The translations under genes and the position numbers were made by a program. Source: Ga0074130 sp035492055 (GTDB lineage: Bacteria > Pseudomonadota > Gammaproteobacteria > Burkholderiales > Rhodocyclaceae). From it: DNA of 24,705 bases. Positions 8,026-16,014 of the stretch are shown piece after piece; position 1 is the stretch's first letter, and each line of letters opens with the position of its first letter. Below the pieces are notes generated by a model that saw nothing but the letters and a program-made list of their open reading frames with translations, did no database searches and had not been told where the DNA came from. The stretch covers positions 1 to 24,705 of the forward strand of contig DATJJR010000093.1 of NCBI GenBank assembly GCA_035492055.1, read 5' to 3'.

Positions 8026-8304
8026 TCAGAGAACGGGCAGCAAATCACCGACGCCATACACTGCCGCCAGGCTTTGCAATTGCGCGGGAATCTTGCTCAG
8101 ATTAAGCGTACGACCGGCAGCACGCGCCTCACGCAGCCATGCAAAGACAACCGCAAGCCCCGCTGAATCGACGCCACTGACGCCGGACAAGTCGAACACG
8201 ACCTCGCCCGCCGGCGCTGCAGCCAAGGCGACATGCCCCGACTGAAGCACGGCACTGGCACCGTCCAGAGTCAACGCACCGCTAATTTCGACTTGATGCG
8301 ACAT
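8026..8304 (-). CDS. mlaB: MlaB, STAS-domain subunit of the Mla transporter
   Basis: The 92-residue cytoplasmic protein is a single STAS domain with the core VVFDLSGVSGVDSAGLAVVFAWLREA. The serine in VDSAGL lies at the site that is phosphorylated in classical anti-sigma antagonists. In the Mla complex MlaB binds MlaF and is needed for complex stability and activity. The position directly after mlaC and before the exporter genes fits the mlaFEDACB order of betaproteobacteria. Confidence 0.88.
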   Translation of the reverse strand: MSHQVEISGALTLDGASAVLQSGHVALAAAPAGEVVFDLSGVSGVDSAGLAVVFAWLREARAAGRTLNLSKIPAQLQSLAAVYGVGDLLPVL

Positions 8305-8336
8305 GAATATTTATTTGAAACGTGTTCCTGAGCTGA

Positions 8337-8945
8337 TTACTTGGCCGCAGCGTTCTTCGCCTGCAGCGCCTTGATCAGACCGTCGATACCGCTATTGCGC
8401 ACTTCGCTGGCGAAACTATCGCGATAGTTGGTGACGAGGCTGATGCCGGCGACCTGAATGTCATACACCTTCCAGCCACTTGCAACCTTTTCCAGCGAAT
8501 AATCCAGCGGAATCGGCTTGCCGCCGCCTTGCTGATTCACCAAGGTCTTGACCGTCACATCGGTATCGTCAGGTTTTGCGGTGAAAGGCTTGTAGTCGAT
8601 CGTCTGATTGCGATACTGGGTCAGCGAAGTTGAATAGGTGCGGACCAGCAGTGTGCGGAACTCGTTTGTCAGCGATTGTTGCTGCGCCGAGCTGGCATTG
8701 CGCCATTCGCGCCCCATCGCCAGTTGCGTCATGCGCGTGAAGTCGAAATTGGGCAGCACCTTCGTTTCGATCAGCGCATTCACCTTCTTCACGTTGCCGG
8801 CCTGGATGTCCTTGTCGGTACGGACGATCTGCAGCACTTCTTCCGTCACGCTCTTGACCAACTGGTCGGGTGGCAGATCATCGGCATGCACGGCTTGCAA
8901 GGTCAACAACATCGCCGCTGCAGCAAGCAGTTTCTTGAGTGTCAT
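8337..8945 (-). CDS. mlaC: MlaC, periplasmic phospholipid-binding protein
   Basis: The 202-residue protein has a Sec signal peptide (KK then a hydrophobic stretch, with cleavage after AVHA at about residue 21). The mature part matches the MlaC/Ttg2D family: PDQLVKSVTEEVL, LIETKVLPNFDFTRMTQLAMGREWR, and the tail segment GWKVYDIQVAGISLVTNYRDSF. MlaC shuttles phospholipid between outer-membrane MlaA-porin and the inner-membrane MlaFEDB complex. It is 15 bases downstream of mlaA and upstream of mlaB. Confidence 0.95.
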   Translation of the reverse strand: MTLKKLLAAAAMLLTLQAVHADDLPPDQLVKSVTEEVLQIVRTDKDIQAGNVKKVNALIETKVLPNFDFTRMTQLAMGREWRNASSAQQQSLTNEFRTLLVRTYSTSLTQYRNQTIDYKPFTAKPDDTDVTVKTLVNQQGGGKPIPLDYSLEKVASGWKVYDIQVAGISLVTNYRDSFASEVRNSGIDGLIKALQAKNAAAK

Positions 8946-8960
8946 GCTGTATTTCTCCGT

Positions 8961-9677
8961 TTATTCGTCGCTGTCTTTACTGTGCGGCGGGCTTCCGTCG
9001 TAGACAAGATTCTCGCGGCTTTGCAGATAGGCGTCGCGAATGTAGGCGTACTTATCGAGCGCGGCCTCGTCGATCACCTTGTCGGCCGGCAGAAGTTCGG
9101 CACGATAGCTGATTGCACGCACGACGATCATGCTGTTACGTAAACGAACATTGCTGACATAGCCGACCGGATCGGCGTAGATATCGAACACAAGTCCGAC
9201 GCTGTCACGCGCAGTACGTGGTCCGAAGACCGGGATGAATACGTAAGGTCCGCTGTTCACGCCCCAGCGACCAAAGGTTTGACCAAAGTCCTCGTCATGC
9301 TTTTCAAGGCCGGCTTGCGTGGCGATGTCAAAGAAACCAAGCAAACCAAAAGTGGTGTTCATCACGACACGGCCGAGATCTGACACCGCATCGGCAGGCT
9401 TGCCTTGCAGCAGATCATTGACCATCACCGGCAGATCGTCGATGTTGGAGAAGAAGTTGCCAATACCCGCCTGCACCAGATCAGGCGTGACAGCGTCATA
9501 GCCCTTCGCAACCGGCTTCAGCACTGCAGTGTCGATACCTTCATGTACGCTGAACATGACACGATTGGTACCTTCCCACGGATCCTTCGGATTGTTCGCC
9601 GTCGTTGCACAACCGCCCAGCAGCGCGGCAGCAATCAAGGCCAACAGCAAACTTCCGGTATTTCGATATGCGTGCAT
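8961..9677 (-). CDS. mlaA: MlaA (VacJ) outer-membrane lipoprotein
   Basis: The 238-residue lipoprotein has lipobox LLGGC with the modified cysteine at C23. Mature-family motifs are DPWEGTNRVMFSVHEGID, NFFSNIDDLPVMVNDLLQGK, RVVMNTTFGLLGFFDIA, HDEDFGQTFGRWGV, and GPYVFIPVFGPRTARDSVG. MlaA sits in the outer membrane with a porin partner and removes phospholipid from the outer leaflet, passing it to MlaC. Unlike E. coli, where mlaA is unlinked, it lies here between mlaD and mlaC, as is common in betaproteobacteria. The product ends with a short hydrophilic Ser/Asp-rich tail. Confidence 0.96.
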   Translation of the reverse strand: MHAYRNTGSLLLALIAAALLGGCATTANNPKDPWEGTNRVMFSVHEGIDTAVLKPVAKGYDAVTPDLVQAGIGNFFSNIDDLPVMVNDLLQGKPADAVSDLGRVVMNTTFGLLGFFDIATQAGLEKHDEDFGQTFGRWGVNSGPYVFIPVFGPRTARDSVGLVFDIYADPVGYVSNVRLRNSMIVVRAISYRAELLPADKVIDEAALDKYAYIRDAYLQSRENLVYDGSPPHSKDSDE

Positions 9678-9705
9678 CTTTCTGCCCCTTTTCTTTCTTG
9701 CGCTA

Positions 9706-10173
9706 TTACTTGCTCGGCGCGTCCGACGCCTTGTTATACATGAATTGACTGATCAGTTTTTCCAGCACCACAGCATCTTGTGTTTTCTTGATCATGGCAC
9801 CCGGCTTCAACATTTCGGTATCTCCACCAACCTCAAGGCCAATGTACTGCTCACCCAGAAGACCGGAAGTATTGATCGTGGCAAAGGTGTCGACGGGAAA
9901 CTGGTAACGCGCATCCATATCCATGGTCACCACGGCAACGTAGTTTTGCGGATCGAAACGAATCGAGGCGACGCGGCCAACGACCACACCGGCACTCTTG
10001 ACCGGTGCACGAACTTTCAGACCGCCGATGTTACCAAAGCTGGCCTGCAGGGTATAGCTCGGGCCATGCGAAGACTCGGTCAGATTACCCACCTTGAGTG
10101 CAAGAAAAACCAGGGCGGCAAGGCCGATGGCAACAAAGAAGCCGACCCAGAGATCGAGCGTAGTACGCTTCAC
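9706..10173 (-). CDS. mlaD: MlaD, MCE-domain subunit
   Basis: The 155-residue protein has one N-terminal transmembrane anchor (LWVGFFVAIGLAALVFLALKV) and one MCE domain with SYTLQASFGNIGGLKVRAPVKSAGVVVGRV and the pore-loop segment TSGLLGEQYIGLEVGG. Six copies form the periplasmic hexameric ring on MlaFEB that handles phospholipids. It is somewhat shorter than E. coli MlaD (about 180 residues) because the C-terminal tail is short. The start is a GTG at 10173, one base after the mlaE stop, so the genes are tightly coupled. Confidence 0.95.
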   Translation of the reverse strand: MKRTTLDLWVGFFVAIGLAALVFLALKVGNLTESSHGPSYTLQASFGNIGGLKVRAPVKSAGVVVGRVASIRFDPQNYVAVVTMDMDARYQFPVDTFATINTSGLLGEQYIGLEVGGDTEMLKPGAMIKKTQDAVVLEKLISQFMYNKASDAPSK

Positions 10174-10174
10174 A

Positions 10175-10969
10175 TTAAGCTCCCGTGAACATAAATGCGG
10201 TAAGTATGAAATCGGCGGCGAGAATCGCCAGTGCCGATGTCACGACAGTCCGCGTTGTAGCCGCCGAAACGCCCTCGGCTGAGGGGGCGGCGTGGAAACC
10301 TTCGAAGACGGCAATCCAGCTGACAATCACGCCGAAGACGAAACTCTTGATGAAACCGTTGACAATGTCGAGGCGAAAGTCCACTGCCGCCTGCATTTGC
10401 GACCAGAACGACCCCTCGTCGACACCAATCAGGACGACACCGATCAGGTAACCGCCGAAAATACCAATGGCCGAGAACAGCGCGGCCAGAAGCGGCATGG
10501 AAATCACGCCGGCCCAGAAGCGCGGTGCAACCACACGCGCAACCGGATCGACTGCCATCATTTCCATTGCAGACAACTGCTCGGTCGCGCGCATCAGGCC
10601 GATTTCCGCCGTGATTGCCGAACCGGCGCGGCTGGCGAACAGCAGCGCGGCAACCACCGGCCCCAGCTCGCGCACCAGCGACAGCGCGACCAGCACGCCG
10701 AGCGCGGAACTGGAACCATAACGCTGCAAGGTGTCGTAGCCCTGCAAACCCAGCACCATGCCGACAAACAAACCGGACACCAGAATAATGATCAGCGACA
10801 GCACACCGCTGTAATACAACTCGCGCACGATCAGACTGAAACGCCGCCATGCGGTACCCGAACCCAATAGCGTTGCCAGCAGAAAACGACTGGCGTTGCC
10901 AAGCCGTTGAATACGACTGGTAACGCGAAACCCGAGCCGGGCAAACGAACCGAGGATGGCGTCAAGCAT
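10175..10969 (-). CDS. mlaE: MlaE, permease subunit
   Basis: The 264-residue MlaE/YrbE-family membrane protein starts at the ATG at 10969 (MLDAILGSFARLGF). Typical motifs are the N-terminal amphipathic part, VRELYYSGVLSLIIILVSGLFVGMVLGLQGYDTL, LVRELGPVVAALLFASRAGSAITAEIG, and MEMMAVDPVARVVAPRFWAG. The last transmembrane helix ends at ILTAFMFTGA. Two MlaE copies form the membrane core between MlaF and the MlaD ring. A longer reading to 11110 is possible but runs inside mlaF with no similarity, so the internal ATG is preferred. It overlaps the mlaF stop by 8 bases. Confidence 0.95.
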   Translation of the reverse strand: MLDAILGSFARLGFRVTSRIQRLGNASRFLLATLLGSGTAWRRFSLIVRELYYSGVLSLIIILVSGLFVGMVLGLQGYDTLQRYGSSSALGVLVALSLVRELGPVVAALLFASRAGSAITAEIGLMRATEQLSAMEMMAVDPVARVVAPRFWAGVISMPLLAALFSAIGIFGGYLIGVVLIGVDEGSFWSQMQAAVDFRLDIVNGFIKSFVFGVIVSWIAVFEGFHAAPSAEGVSAATTRTVVTSALAILAADFILTAFMFTGA

Positions 10970-11771
10970 GGCGCGCTCCAAGCATTTCGTCGGCATAGGT
11001 CGGCGCCGGATAGTGGAAAGGCACTGGGCCGTCAGGTTCGCCCCAGACGAACTGGCGCACGAAAGGATCGCTCGAATTGCGGATGTCGTCCGGCGTACCG
11101 CTGGCAACAATCTTGCCGGCCGCCATGAAGTAGACGTAATCGACGATCTTCAGCGACTCAGGCACATCGTGCGTCACCATGATCGAACTCGCACCCAGCG
11201 CATCGTTGAGCTTACGGATCAACTCACCCGTAATGGCGAGTGAAATCGGATCGAGGCCGGCGAAAGGTTCGTCGTACATCATCAACATCGGGTCCAGCGC
11301 AATTGCGCGCGCCAACGCCACACGACGCGACATGCCACCCGACAGCTCATTCGGCATCAGGCCGTGCGCGCCACGTAAACCAACCGCATGCAACTTCATC
11401 AACACGAGATCGTGAATCAGGTCTTCGGACAAGTCCGTGTTCTCACGCAACGGGAAGGCCACGTTGTCATAGACGGACAGATCGGTGAACAAGGCACCAA
11501 ATTGAAACAGCATGCCCATGCGACGGCGCAGCTTGAACAGGTCGGAACGACCAAGCGCGCCGACATTCTGCCCATCCACCTCGACCTTGCCTGAGGAAGC
11601 CATCAACTGGCCACCAATCAGGCGCAGCAAAGTGGTCTTGCCACAGCCACTGGTACCCATGATCGCGACGAGCTTGCCTCGCGGAATCTCAAGATTGATC
11701 CCGGTCAGGATCGGCCGACTGTCGTAGGCGAAATTCAGATCGCTGATTTTGACAAGCGCTTCGGATGGCAC
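10962..11771 (-). CDS. mlaF: MlaF, ATP-binding subunit
   Basis: This ATPase powers the Mla phospholipid transporter. It has Walker A MGTSGCGKTT, Q-loop MLFQFGALFTDLSVYDNVAFPLRE (the MlaF/MceG signature), ABC signature LSGGMSRR, Walker B LMMYDEPFAGLDP and switch histidine MVTHD. The C-terminal extension that contacts the partner protomer and MlaB is present (DPFVRQFVWGEPDGPVPFHYPA). I chose the GTG at 11771 (MPSEALVKISDLNFAY). A TTG at 11810 would add 13 residues but sits almost at the predicted transcription start of the extended -10 element, so it is less likely. This is the first gene of a long minus-strand operon running to murA. Confidence 0.95.
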   Translation of the reverse strand: MPSEALVKISDLNFAYDSRPILTGINLEIPRGKLVAIMGTSGCGKTTLLRLIGGQLMASSGKVEVDGQNVGALGRSDLFKLRRRMGMLFQFGALFTDLSVYDNVAFPLRENTDLSEDLIHDLVLMKLHAVGLRGAHGLMPNELSGGMSRRVALARAIALDPMLMMYDEPFAGLDPISLAITGELIRKLNDALGASSIMVTHDVPESLKIVDYVYFMAAGKIVASGTPDDIRNSSDPFVRQFVWGEPDGPVPFHYPAPTYADEMLGARHA

Positions 11772-11817
11772 GGAGTGGTCATGCCGGAGCGAGCCCCGGT
11801 CAAATGGCAAAGGCGAG

Positions 11818-11826
11818 ATTTTACCA
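11818..11826 (-). promoter_or_regulatory. Candidate extended -10 promoter of the mla operon
   Basis: The minus strand reads TGGTAAAAT, an extended -10 (TGn plus TAAAAT). Transcription would start near 11811, giving a leader of about 40 bases before the mlaF GTG at 11771. No good -35 hexamer is visible, which is tolerated with an extended -10. It lies in the intergenic region shared with the divergent pilus locus. Confidence 0.45.
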
Positions 11827-11957
11827 GATCGACCGCCTCATCCCGCTGCTTGAGCATCACGGCCCCGGTTCCGCCTGAACAAGGCCAAATTCCCACAGTT
11901 TTTCAAGGCACTACCTTTTGTTACATCGTGTTTAATAAAGGCATCTTCGGTTTTGGT

Positions 11958-13397
11958 ATGCCATCCGACATCACGGTCATGCAAACCGCTTCGCGATCAC
12001 GCTCAAGCAACATCGAAAGCCCTCCCGGCTATCTTGCTCATTTCGGGCTGAATTGTGCTCCGTTCTCGCCCGACAACCTGCCTTTCTTCGCGGGTGGCAA
12101 CCGCGGTGCCACACTTGACGGCCTGCTTTACGCACTCACCCACGACGAAGCGCTGATCAAGCTCACAGGGGAAAACGGCAGCGGGAAAAGTACGTTGCTC
12201 CGCCTGCTCGCTCAGCGCCTACCGGAATCCGTGGCCTGCCTATATGTTTCCACCGGCGATAGCCTGTCGGAAGACGGATTGCTCAATGCCCTCGCAAAAG
12301 CACTGGCACTTGAGAACGCACACGATGCCCTGCCCGTCGTCACGCGTCATCTTTTGCATGAGCACTTGTCCGAGCGTAATGCACATGGGCTGCTCACCAT
12401 CGCCCTGATCGACGATGCGCATCGGCTGACACCCAGCGCCCTGGAAGAAATTGCCCTGCTCTCCGCACACAATGGCAGCCGAGGCAAAACGATTCTCTTT
12501 GTTCTCAGCGGTTCGCCCGAGCTCAATAGCATCCTTGCACACGACCACGCGCTGCCTCTGAAGGAGCGCATCACGCACAACTTCACACTGGATGCACTAA
12601 CACCAGACGAGGCCGCCGCTTATCTTGATCTGCGGCTGCGCGCCGCAGGTCAAGATGGCGCCTCGCTGATCGAGTCGACCACGGCCCATTTGCTTGGCGC
12701 AGCTGCATCCGGGTCAATCCGACAAATCAATCTGCTTGCCGATCAGGCCCTGCAAACCGCCTGTACCGGCGGCCATCCAATCGTCGGTCACAATGACATA
12801 CCCGATCTGCCACATAACATTCCACTTGCAAGCATCACAACGCCCCAGAAGCGCAAGAACGGCAAGCTGTATGGCGGACTGTTAATCATCGCCGCACTCA
12901 TCGGTGGCGGCTTTAGCGCATATCGCCTGCAACCGGAAGCGGCACCACTCAATGAGCCAACACCAGCCCCACTGGCAGCACAACAGCACCCCATCGCTAC
13001 ACCGCCCGCTTCCGCCCCTGCGATCACTGCCACGCCGGAAATTCCCGAACAAACACCAGTCCCAAGCGAAGCAAGCACGGAAAGCCTCACCCGCCAGCGC
13101 CTTGATGCAGGCACCGACTGGCTCAAGCACGCACAGAGATCGCACTGGTTCATCCAAATCAATGCGATGGATGCCGACCAAACAGAACAAATCGAAAGCT
13201 TCCTGCAAAAGCTTGCCGACGATCTACCGCCGGAACAAACACGCGCCTATCTCGGTAAACGTGACGGCATCCCGCGCATCGGCATCATCTATGGTGATTT
13301 TGCCAATCAGGCAGATGCTTTACGCGCGTTGTCGGCCCTGCCTTCAACCGTCCGTGACAACCAGCCCTACATAAGACAAGTCAACAAGCTGAAATAA
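11958..13397 (+). CDS. ExeA/MshM-like AAA ATPase with C-terminal SPOR domain
   Basis: The 479-residue protein begins MPSDITVMQTASRS. Residues 24-270 form an ExeA/GspA-type AAA domain: YLAHFGLNCAPFSPDNLPFF, Walker A GENGSGKST at 71-79, Walker B LLTIALIDDAHRL around 145-157, and sensor LFVLSGSPEL near 180. Residues 303-320 are a transmembrane helix, followed by a Pro/Ala-rich linker (325-375). Residues 396-475 look like a SPOR domain (HWFIQINAMDA, IGIIYGDFANQADALRALSALP). In ExeA and MSHA systems such ATPases help assemble the secretin through the cell wall; SPOR domains bind peptidoglycan lacking stem peptides. The start is uncertain: an in-frame ATG exists at 11979 and an extension to 11775 would run into the mla promoter. 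It is the first gene of the pilus locus. Confidence 0.85.
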   Translation: MPSDITVMQTASRSRSSNIESPPGYLAHFGLNCAPFSPDNLPFFAGGNRGATLDGLLYALTHDEALIKLTGENGSGKSTLLRLLAQRLPESVACLYVSTGDSLSEDGLLNALAKALALENAHDALPVVTRHLLHEHLSERNAHGLLTIALIDDAHRLTPSALEEIALLSAHNGSRGKTILFVLSGSPELNSILAHDHALPLKERITHNFTLDALTPDEAAAYLDLRLRAAGQDGASLIESTTAHLLGAAASGSIRQINLLADQALQTACTGGHPIVGHNDIPDLPHNIPLASITTPQKRKNGKLYGGLLIIAALIGGGFSAYRLQPEAAPLNEPTPAPLAAQQHPIATPPASAPAITATPEIPEQTPVPSEASTESLTRQRLDAGTDWLKHAQRSHWFIQINAMDADQTEQIESFLQKLADDLPPEQTRAYLGKRDGIPRIGIIYGDFANQADALRALSALPSTVRDNQPYIRQVNKLK

Positions 13398-13419
13398 GAA
13401 CAAAACGAAACATAAAAAT

Positions 13420-13447
13420 TTGACACATTCAATATTTTTAATGTAAA
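13420..13447 (+). promoter_or_regulatory. Candidate promoter before the secretin gene
   Basis: A perfect TTGACA (13420-13425) is followed after 16 bases by TGTAAA (13442-13447), a 4/6 match to the -10 consensus. Transcription would start near 13454, leaving a leader of about 48 bases before the secretin GTG. This would give the secretin-to-prepilin genes a promoter separate from that of the SPOR ATPase gene. It is a sequence-only prediction in an AT-rich 104-base gap. Confidence 0.5.
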
Positions 13448-13453
13448 ACCCCG

Positions 13454-13491
13454 CCCCAATCGTGACTAAAGTCACATGCAAAAAATTGGGG
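13454..13491 (+). promoter_or_regulatory. Nested inverted repeat that can mask the secretin ribosome binding site
   Basis: CCCCAAT (13454-13460) is complementary to ATTGGGG (13485-13491), and between them lies the GTGAC/GTCAC hairpin. The right arm overlaps the G-run GGGGGG (13488-13493), the only plausible Shine-Dalgarno element for the GTG at 13502. In RNA the outer 7-bp stem would block ribosome access. No U-tract follows, so it is not an intrinsic terminator. Confidence 0.45.
13461..13476. promoter_or_regulatory. CRP/Vfr-like palindromic operator candidate
   Basis: The sequence CGTGACTAAAGTCACA fits the CRP-family pattern TGTGA-N6-TCACA with one mismatch. Its centre GTGACT-AA-AGTCAC is a perfect 14-base palindrome. 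It lies just downstream of the candidate -10, a position expected for repression if that promoter is right. It could also act at the RNA level as a hairpin stem. Confidence 0.5.
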
Positions 13492-13501
13492 GGCTTGGCA
13501 G

Positions 13502-15343
13502 GTGTCAGTAAATCATTGTTTCATCGCCGTTATTCGCGGTAGTTTTGCGGCCTCAGTGAGCTTGGTTGGTGTTTGTCTTGTTGCTTGCAGCACAGTCTCC
13601 CCATCTCCCGACACTCGCCACTTGCATGCCGCCAAGGCAAACTTGACCGACGCCATTCCCGCTCCGGTCAACATCAGCGCCGTCGCGCCATTGCCCAAAG
13701 CAACACCCAAAACGGAAACGTATAGCGTCGTTGTCAACAACATCAAGGCATCCGAGCTACTGTTCGCGTTGGCGCGCGATGCAAAACTCAATGTCGACAT
13801 CCATCCGGGTATCCAGGGCTCAGTAACCCTGAATGCTGTCGATCAGACTCTGAAGCAACTTCTGCAACGTATTGCCAAGCAGATCGACATACGGTGGGAG
13901 CTTGACGGCAACATCCTCGCTGTCATGCCCGATACGCCGTTTCTGCGCATCTACAAAGTCGACTACGTTAACCTGAGTCGTGAGGCAGCAGGCACGATCT
14001 CGGCGAACTCACAGATCAATACCGGCGTAAATGGCGGCACAGGCATGGCGGTCAATCCTTCAAGCACAACAGCCGCCGGCAACGTTTCCATCGCGCGCGT
14101 AGAAAATCGCGCCGGCAATCATTTTTGGGAATCGCTCGAAAAGAACATCAAGGACCTACTACGGGAAACCGACAAGCTTTTACCGGAAGGCTCAAGCGAA
14201 ACCGTGGTCGAGCATATTGACCAACAAAGTACGACGGGAACCGGCGCGACCACTGCTGCGACGCGCAACTCACGCGTCAACGTGCAAACACAGCCACAAG
14301 GGATTGCCGGGAGCCCGAATCCGGTTCTGCTGCAACAGGAAGGCACAACGCTCACACGCAAATCGACATTCCGAGAGGCGGCATCGGTCATTGTTCACGC
14401 CGAAACCGGTGTTGTCACGGTACGTGCCACCGGACGACAGCACGAAAAGGTGCAGGAGTTTCTCGATCACGTCACGCACAGTGCGCGGCGGCAAGTGATG
14501 ATCGAAGCCACCATCGTCGAAGTCGAACTAGGCGATGCATGGCAGCAAGGAATCGATTGGTCGAGATTGCGTGCCGATGGCTCTGGCTTCTCCATTCGCG
14601 CGCCGATTACAGCCAATGCCACGCACACACAAAATCCGTTCGTCATCGGCTACAGCGACAAAAGCAATCCGCTCGACGTCACGCTCACACTCAACTTGCT
14701 TGAACAATTCGGCAGCGTCAAGGTGCTGTCCAGCCCGCGTCTGTCGGTGCTCAACAATCAGGCTGCGTTGCTGAAGGTCGTCGAGAACAAAGTGTATTTC
14801 ACCGTCAAGGCCGATCTCGCTGCAGCCACGGTCACCGGCGGACAAGCGACCAAAGCCATCACGACAACACCGCAATCGGTGTCGGTTGGGCTTGTCATGA
14901 TGGTCATGCCGCAAATCAGCGAAAGCGATGTCGTCACGCTCAATGTTCGTCCGTCGATTACCAGCATCGCCAGCTATGTGCCCGATCCGAATCCGGAAAT
15001 CGCCACCATCGGTAATCACATTCCGGAGATCCGCACGCGCGAAATCGAATCGACTTTGCGCGTTGGAGATGGACAGGTTGCGGTTCTCGGCGGCTTGATG
15101 CAGGAACACGCAAATCGAAACACCTCGCGCATTCCCGGATTAGGCATGGTGCCACTCCTCGGAGAGTTGTTCACGCGACGCGACAACGCTATGTATAAAT
15201 CAGAACTGGTCGTCTTCCTGAGACCTGTCGTCATTCGCAACGGTGACGAGTATGGGTCTATGCAGAACGCGCTCCCGGACGACACTTTCTTCGCACCATC
15301 GCAAGGAAAGCAGCCATTCACACTCGGACAGGTGTCGTCATGA
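13502..15343 (+). CDS. mshL: Type IV pilus/MSHA-type secretin lipoprotein (MshL-like)
   Basis: The 613-residue outer-membrane secretin has a lipoprotein signal peptide with LVAC and the modified cysteine at C29. Residues 70-140 form an STN-type N0 domain (YSVVVNNIKASELLFALARDAKLN). A Gly/Ser/Thr-rich, low-complexity stretch (about 175-280) separates it from an N1-like segment (RATGRQHEKVQEFLDHV). The secretin domain starts at RRQVMIEATIVEVELGDAWQQGIDW and contains VKVLSSPRLSVLNNQAALLKV, REIESTLRVGDGQVAVLGGL and the terminal IPGLGMVPLLGELFTRR plus ELVVFLRPVVI signature. The start is GTG with a G-run about 10 bases upstream. The symbol follows the best-known relative; PilQ/GspD are more distant alternatives. 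The gene overlaps the next start by ATGA. Confidence 0.9.
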   Translation: MSVNHCFIAVIRGSFAASVSLVGVCLVACSTVSPSPDTRHLHAAKANLTDAIPAPVNISAVAPLPKATPKTETYSVVVNNIKASELLFALARDAKLNVDIHPGIQGSVTLNAVDQTLKQLLQRIAKQIDIRWELDGNILAVMPDTPFLRIYKVDYVNLSREAAGTISANSQINTGVNGGTGMAVNPSSTTAAGNVSIARVENRAGNHFWESLEKNIKDLLRETDKLLPEGSSETVVEHIDQQSTTGTGATTAATRNSRVNVQTQPQGIAGSPNPVLLQQEGTTLTRKSTFREAASVIVHAETGVVTVRATGRQHEKVQEFLDHVTHSARRQVMIEATIVEVELGDAWQQGIDWSRLRADGSGFSIRAPITANATHTQNPFVIGYSDKSNPLDVTLTLNLLEQFGSVKVLSSPRLSVLNNQAALLKVVENKVYFTVKADLAAATVTGGQATKAITTTPQSVSVGLVMMVMPQISESDVVTLNVRPSITSIASYVPDPNPEIATIGNHIPEIRTREIESTLRVGDGQVAVLGGLMQEHANRNTSRIPGLGMVPLLGELFTRRDNAMYKSELVVFLRPVVIRNGDEYGSMQNALPDDTFFAPSQGKQPFTLGQVSS

Positions 15344-16014
15344 AAATCCTGCTCTTCGTTTGCACAATGCTACCCATTTCGTTTTCACACGCGGTCGATG
15401 CGCAAAACCCTCTCGTTGGTAACGCAACAACGATTCGCGTCACGCATCGCATAACGCCAACCATGGGATTGCTTGAACAAGGTTATGCCGCCTTGCGACA
15501 GAATTTTTTATCACAGGCAAGTAGGCTCTACGCTCAAGTGCTGATCATCGATTCGAAAAATACGGATGCGCTCTGCGGTTTGGCGATCATCGCCCTGCGT
15601 GAAAATCGGCCCGATATTGCAGAGCGCCACTACCGGCAAATTCTGGCGCTCGATCCACGCAATGCCAATGCAGTTGCCGCGCTATCAGACCTGCGTGCGC
15701 ACTTCGACGAAACTCGTTTGAAATTACTGCTCGCCGAAATGCCAGATAACGCCGCCCTACACTTTGCACTGGGCAATCTGTATGCACGAACACAACGCTG
15801 GCCGGAGGCACAGCAAGCATGGTTCCGCGCCTATACGAACGACACCACAAATCCGGACATTATTTTCAATCTCGCAGTCGGTCTTGATCATATTGGACAA
15901 GCCAATTTGGCAGCGCAGTATTACGCCGAAGCACTGCGAGTAGCGGACACAAACTACAGCAGCTTCATACGTACAGTTGTACAAACACGGCTGAAAAACC
16001 TGGGGGCGGATTGA
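15340..16014 (+). CDS. Exported TPR protein of the pilus locus (MshN-like)
   Basis: The 224-residue protein has an N-terminal hydrophobic signal (LLFVCTMLPISFSHA, likely cleaved near residue 18) and about four tetratricopeptide repeats at roughly 42-75, 76-109, 137-170 and 171-204. Examples are GYAALRQNFLSQASRLYAQVL and LAIIALRENRPDIAERHYRQIL. It thus probably acts as a periplasmic scaffold. Position between the secretin and the extension ATPase corresponds to MshN in the MSHA order, and PilF/PilW-type pilotins are functional alternatives, though no lipobox is present. It is coupled to both neighbours: its ATG overlaps the secretin stop and its TGA overlaps the next ATG. Confidence 0.78.
   Translation: MKILLFVCTMLPISFSHAVDAQNPLVGNATTIRVTHRITPTMGLLEQGYAALRQNFLSQASRLYAQVLIIDSKNTDALCGLAIIALRENRPDIAERHYRQILALDPRNANAVAALSDLRAHFDETRLKLLLAEMPDNAALHFALGNLYARTQRWPEAQQAWFRAYTNDTTNPDIIFNLAVGLDHIGQANLAAQYYAEALRVADTNYSSFIRTVVQTRLKNLGAD

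Noticed and set aside
8005..8028. mlaB stop codon in frame with the following ABC ATPase, six codons apart, suggesting read-through fusion
   Set aside because: Each product is complete with normal family length and plausible starts, and nothing suggests recoding at the TGA. In-frame adjacency happens by chance one time in three.
7225..8166. 313-codon open frame on the plus strand opposite the YadG-like ATPase and mlaB
   Set aside because: It is antisense to genes with clear Walker and STAS motifs, and its own translation shows no family signature.
10170..10850. 226-codon open frame on the minus strand within mlaE
   Set aside because: It is in another frame of the same strand as mlaE; its Arg/Cys/Gly-rich translation is typical of a frame-shifted shadow, while mlaE has full MlaE motifs.
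11775..11957. Upstream extension of the AAA-SPOR protein by 61 residues
   Set aside because: The extension overlaps the candidate mla promoter and the start of mlaF and carries no AAA-domain similarity; the ATG at 11958 is closer to the conserved YLAHFGL start of the domain.
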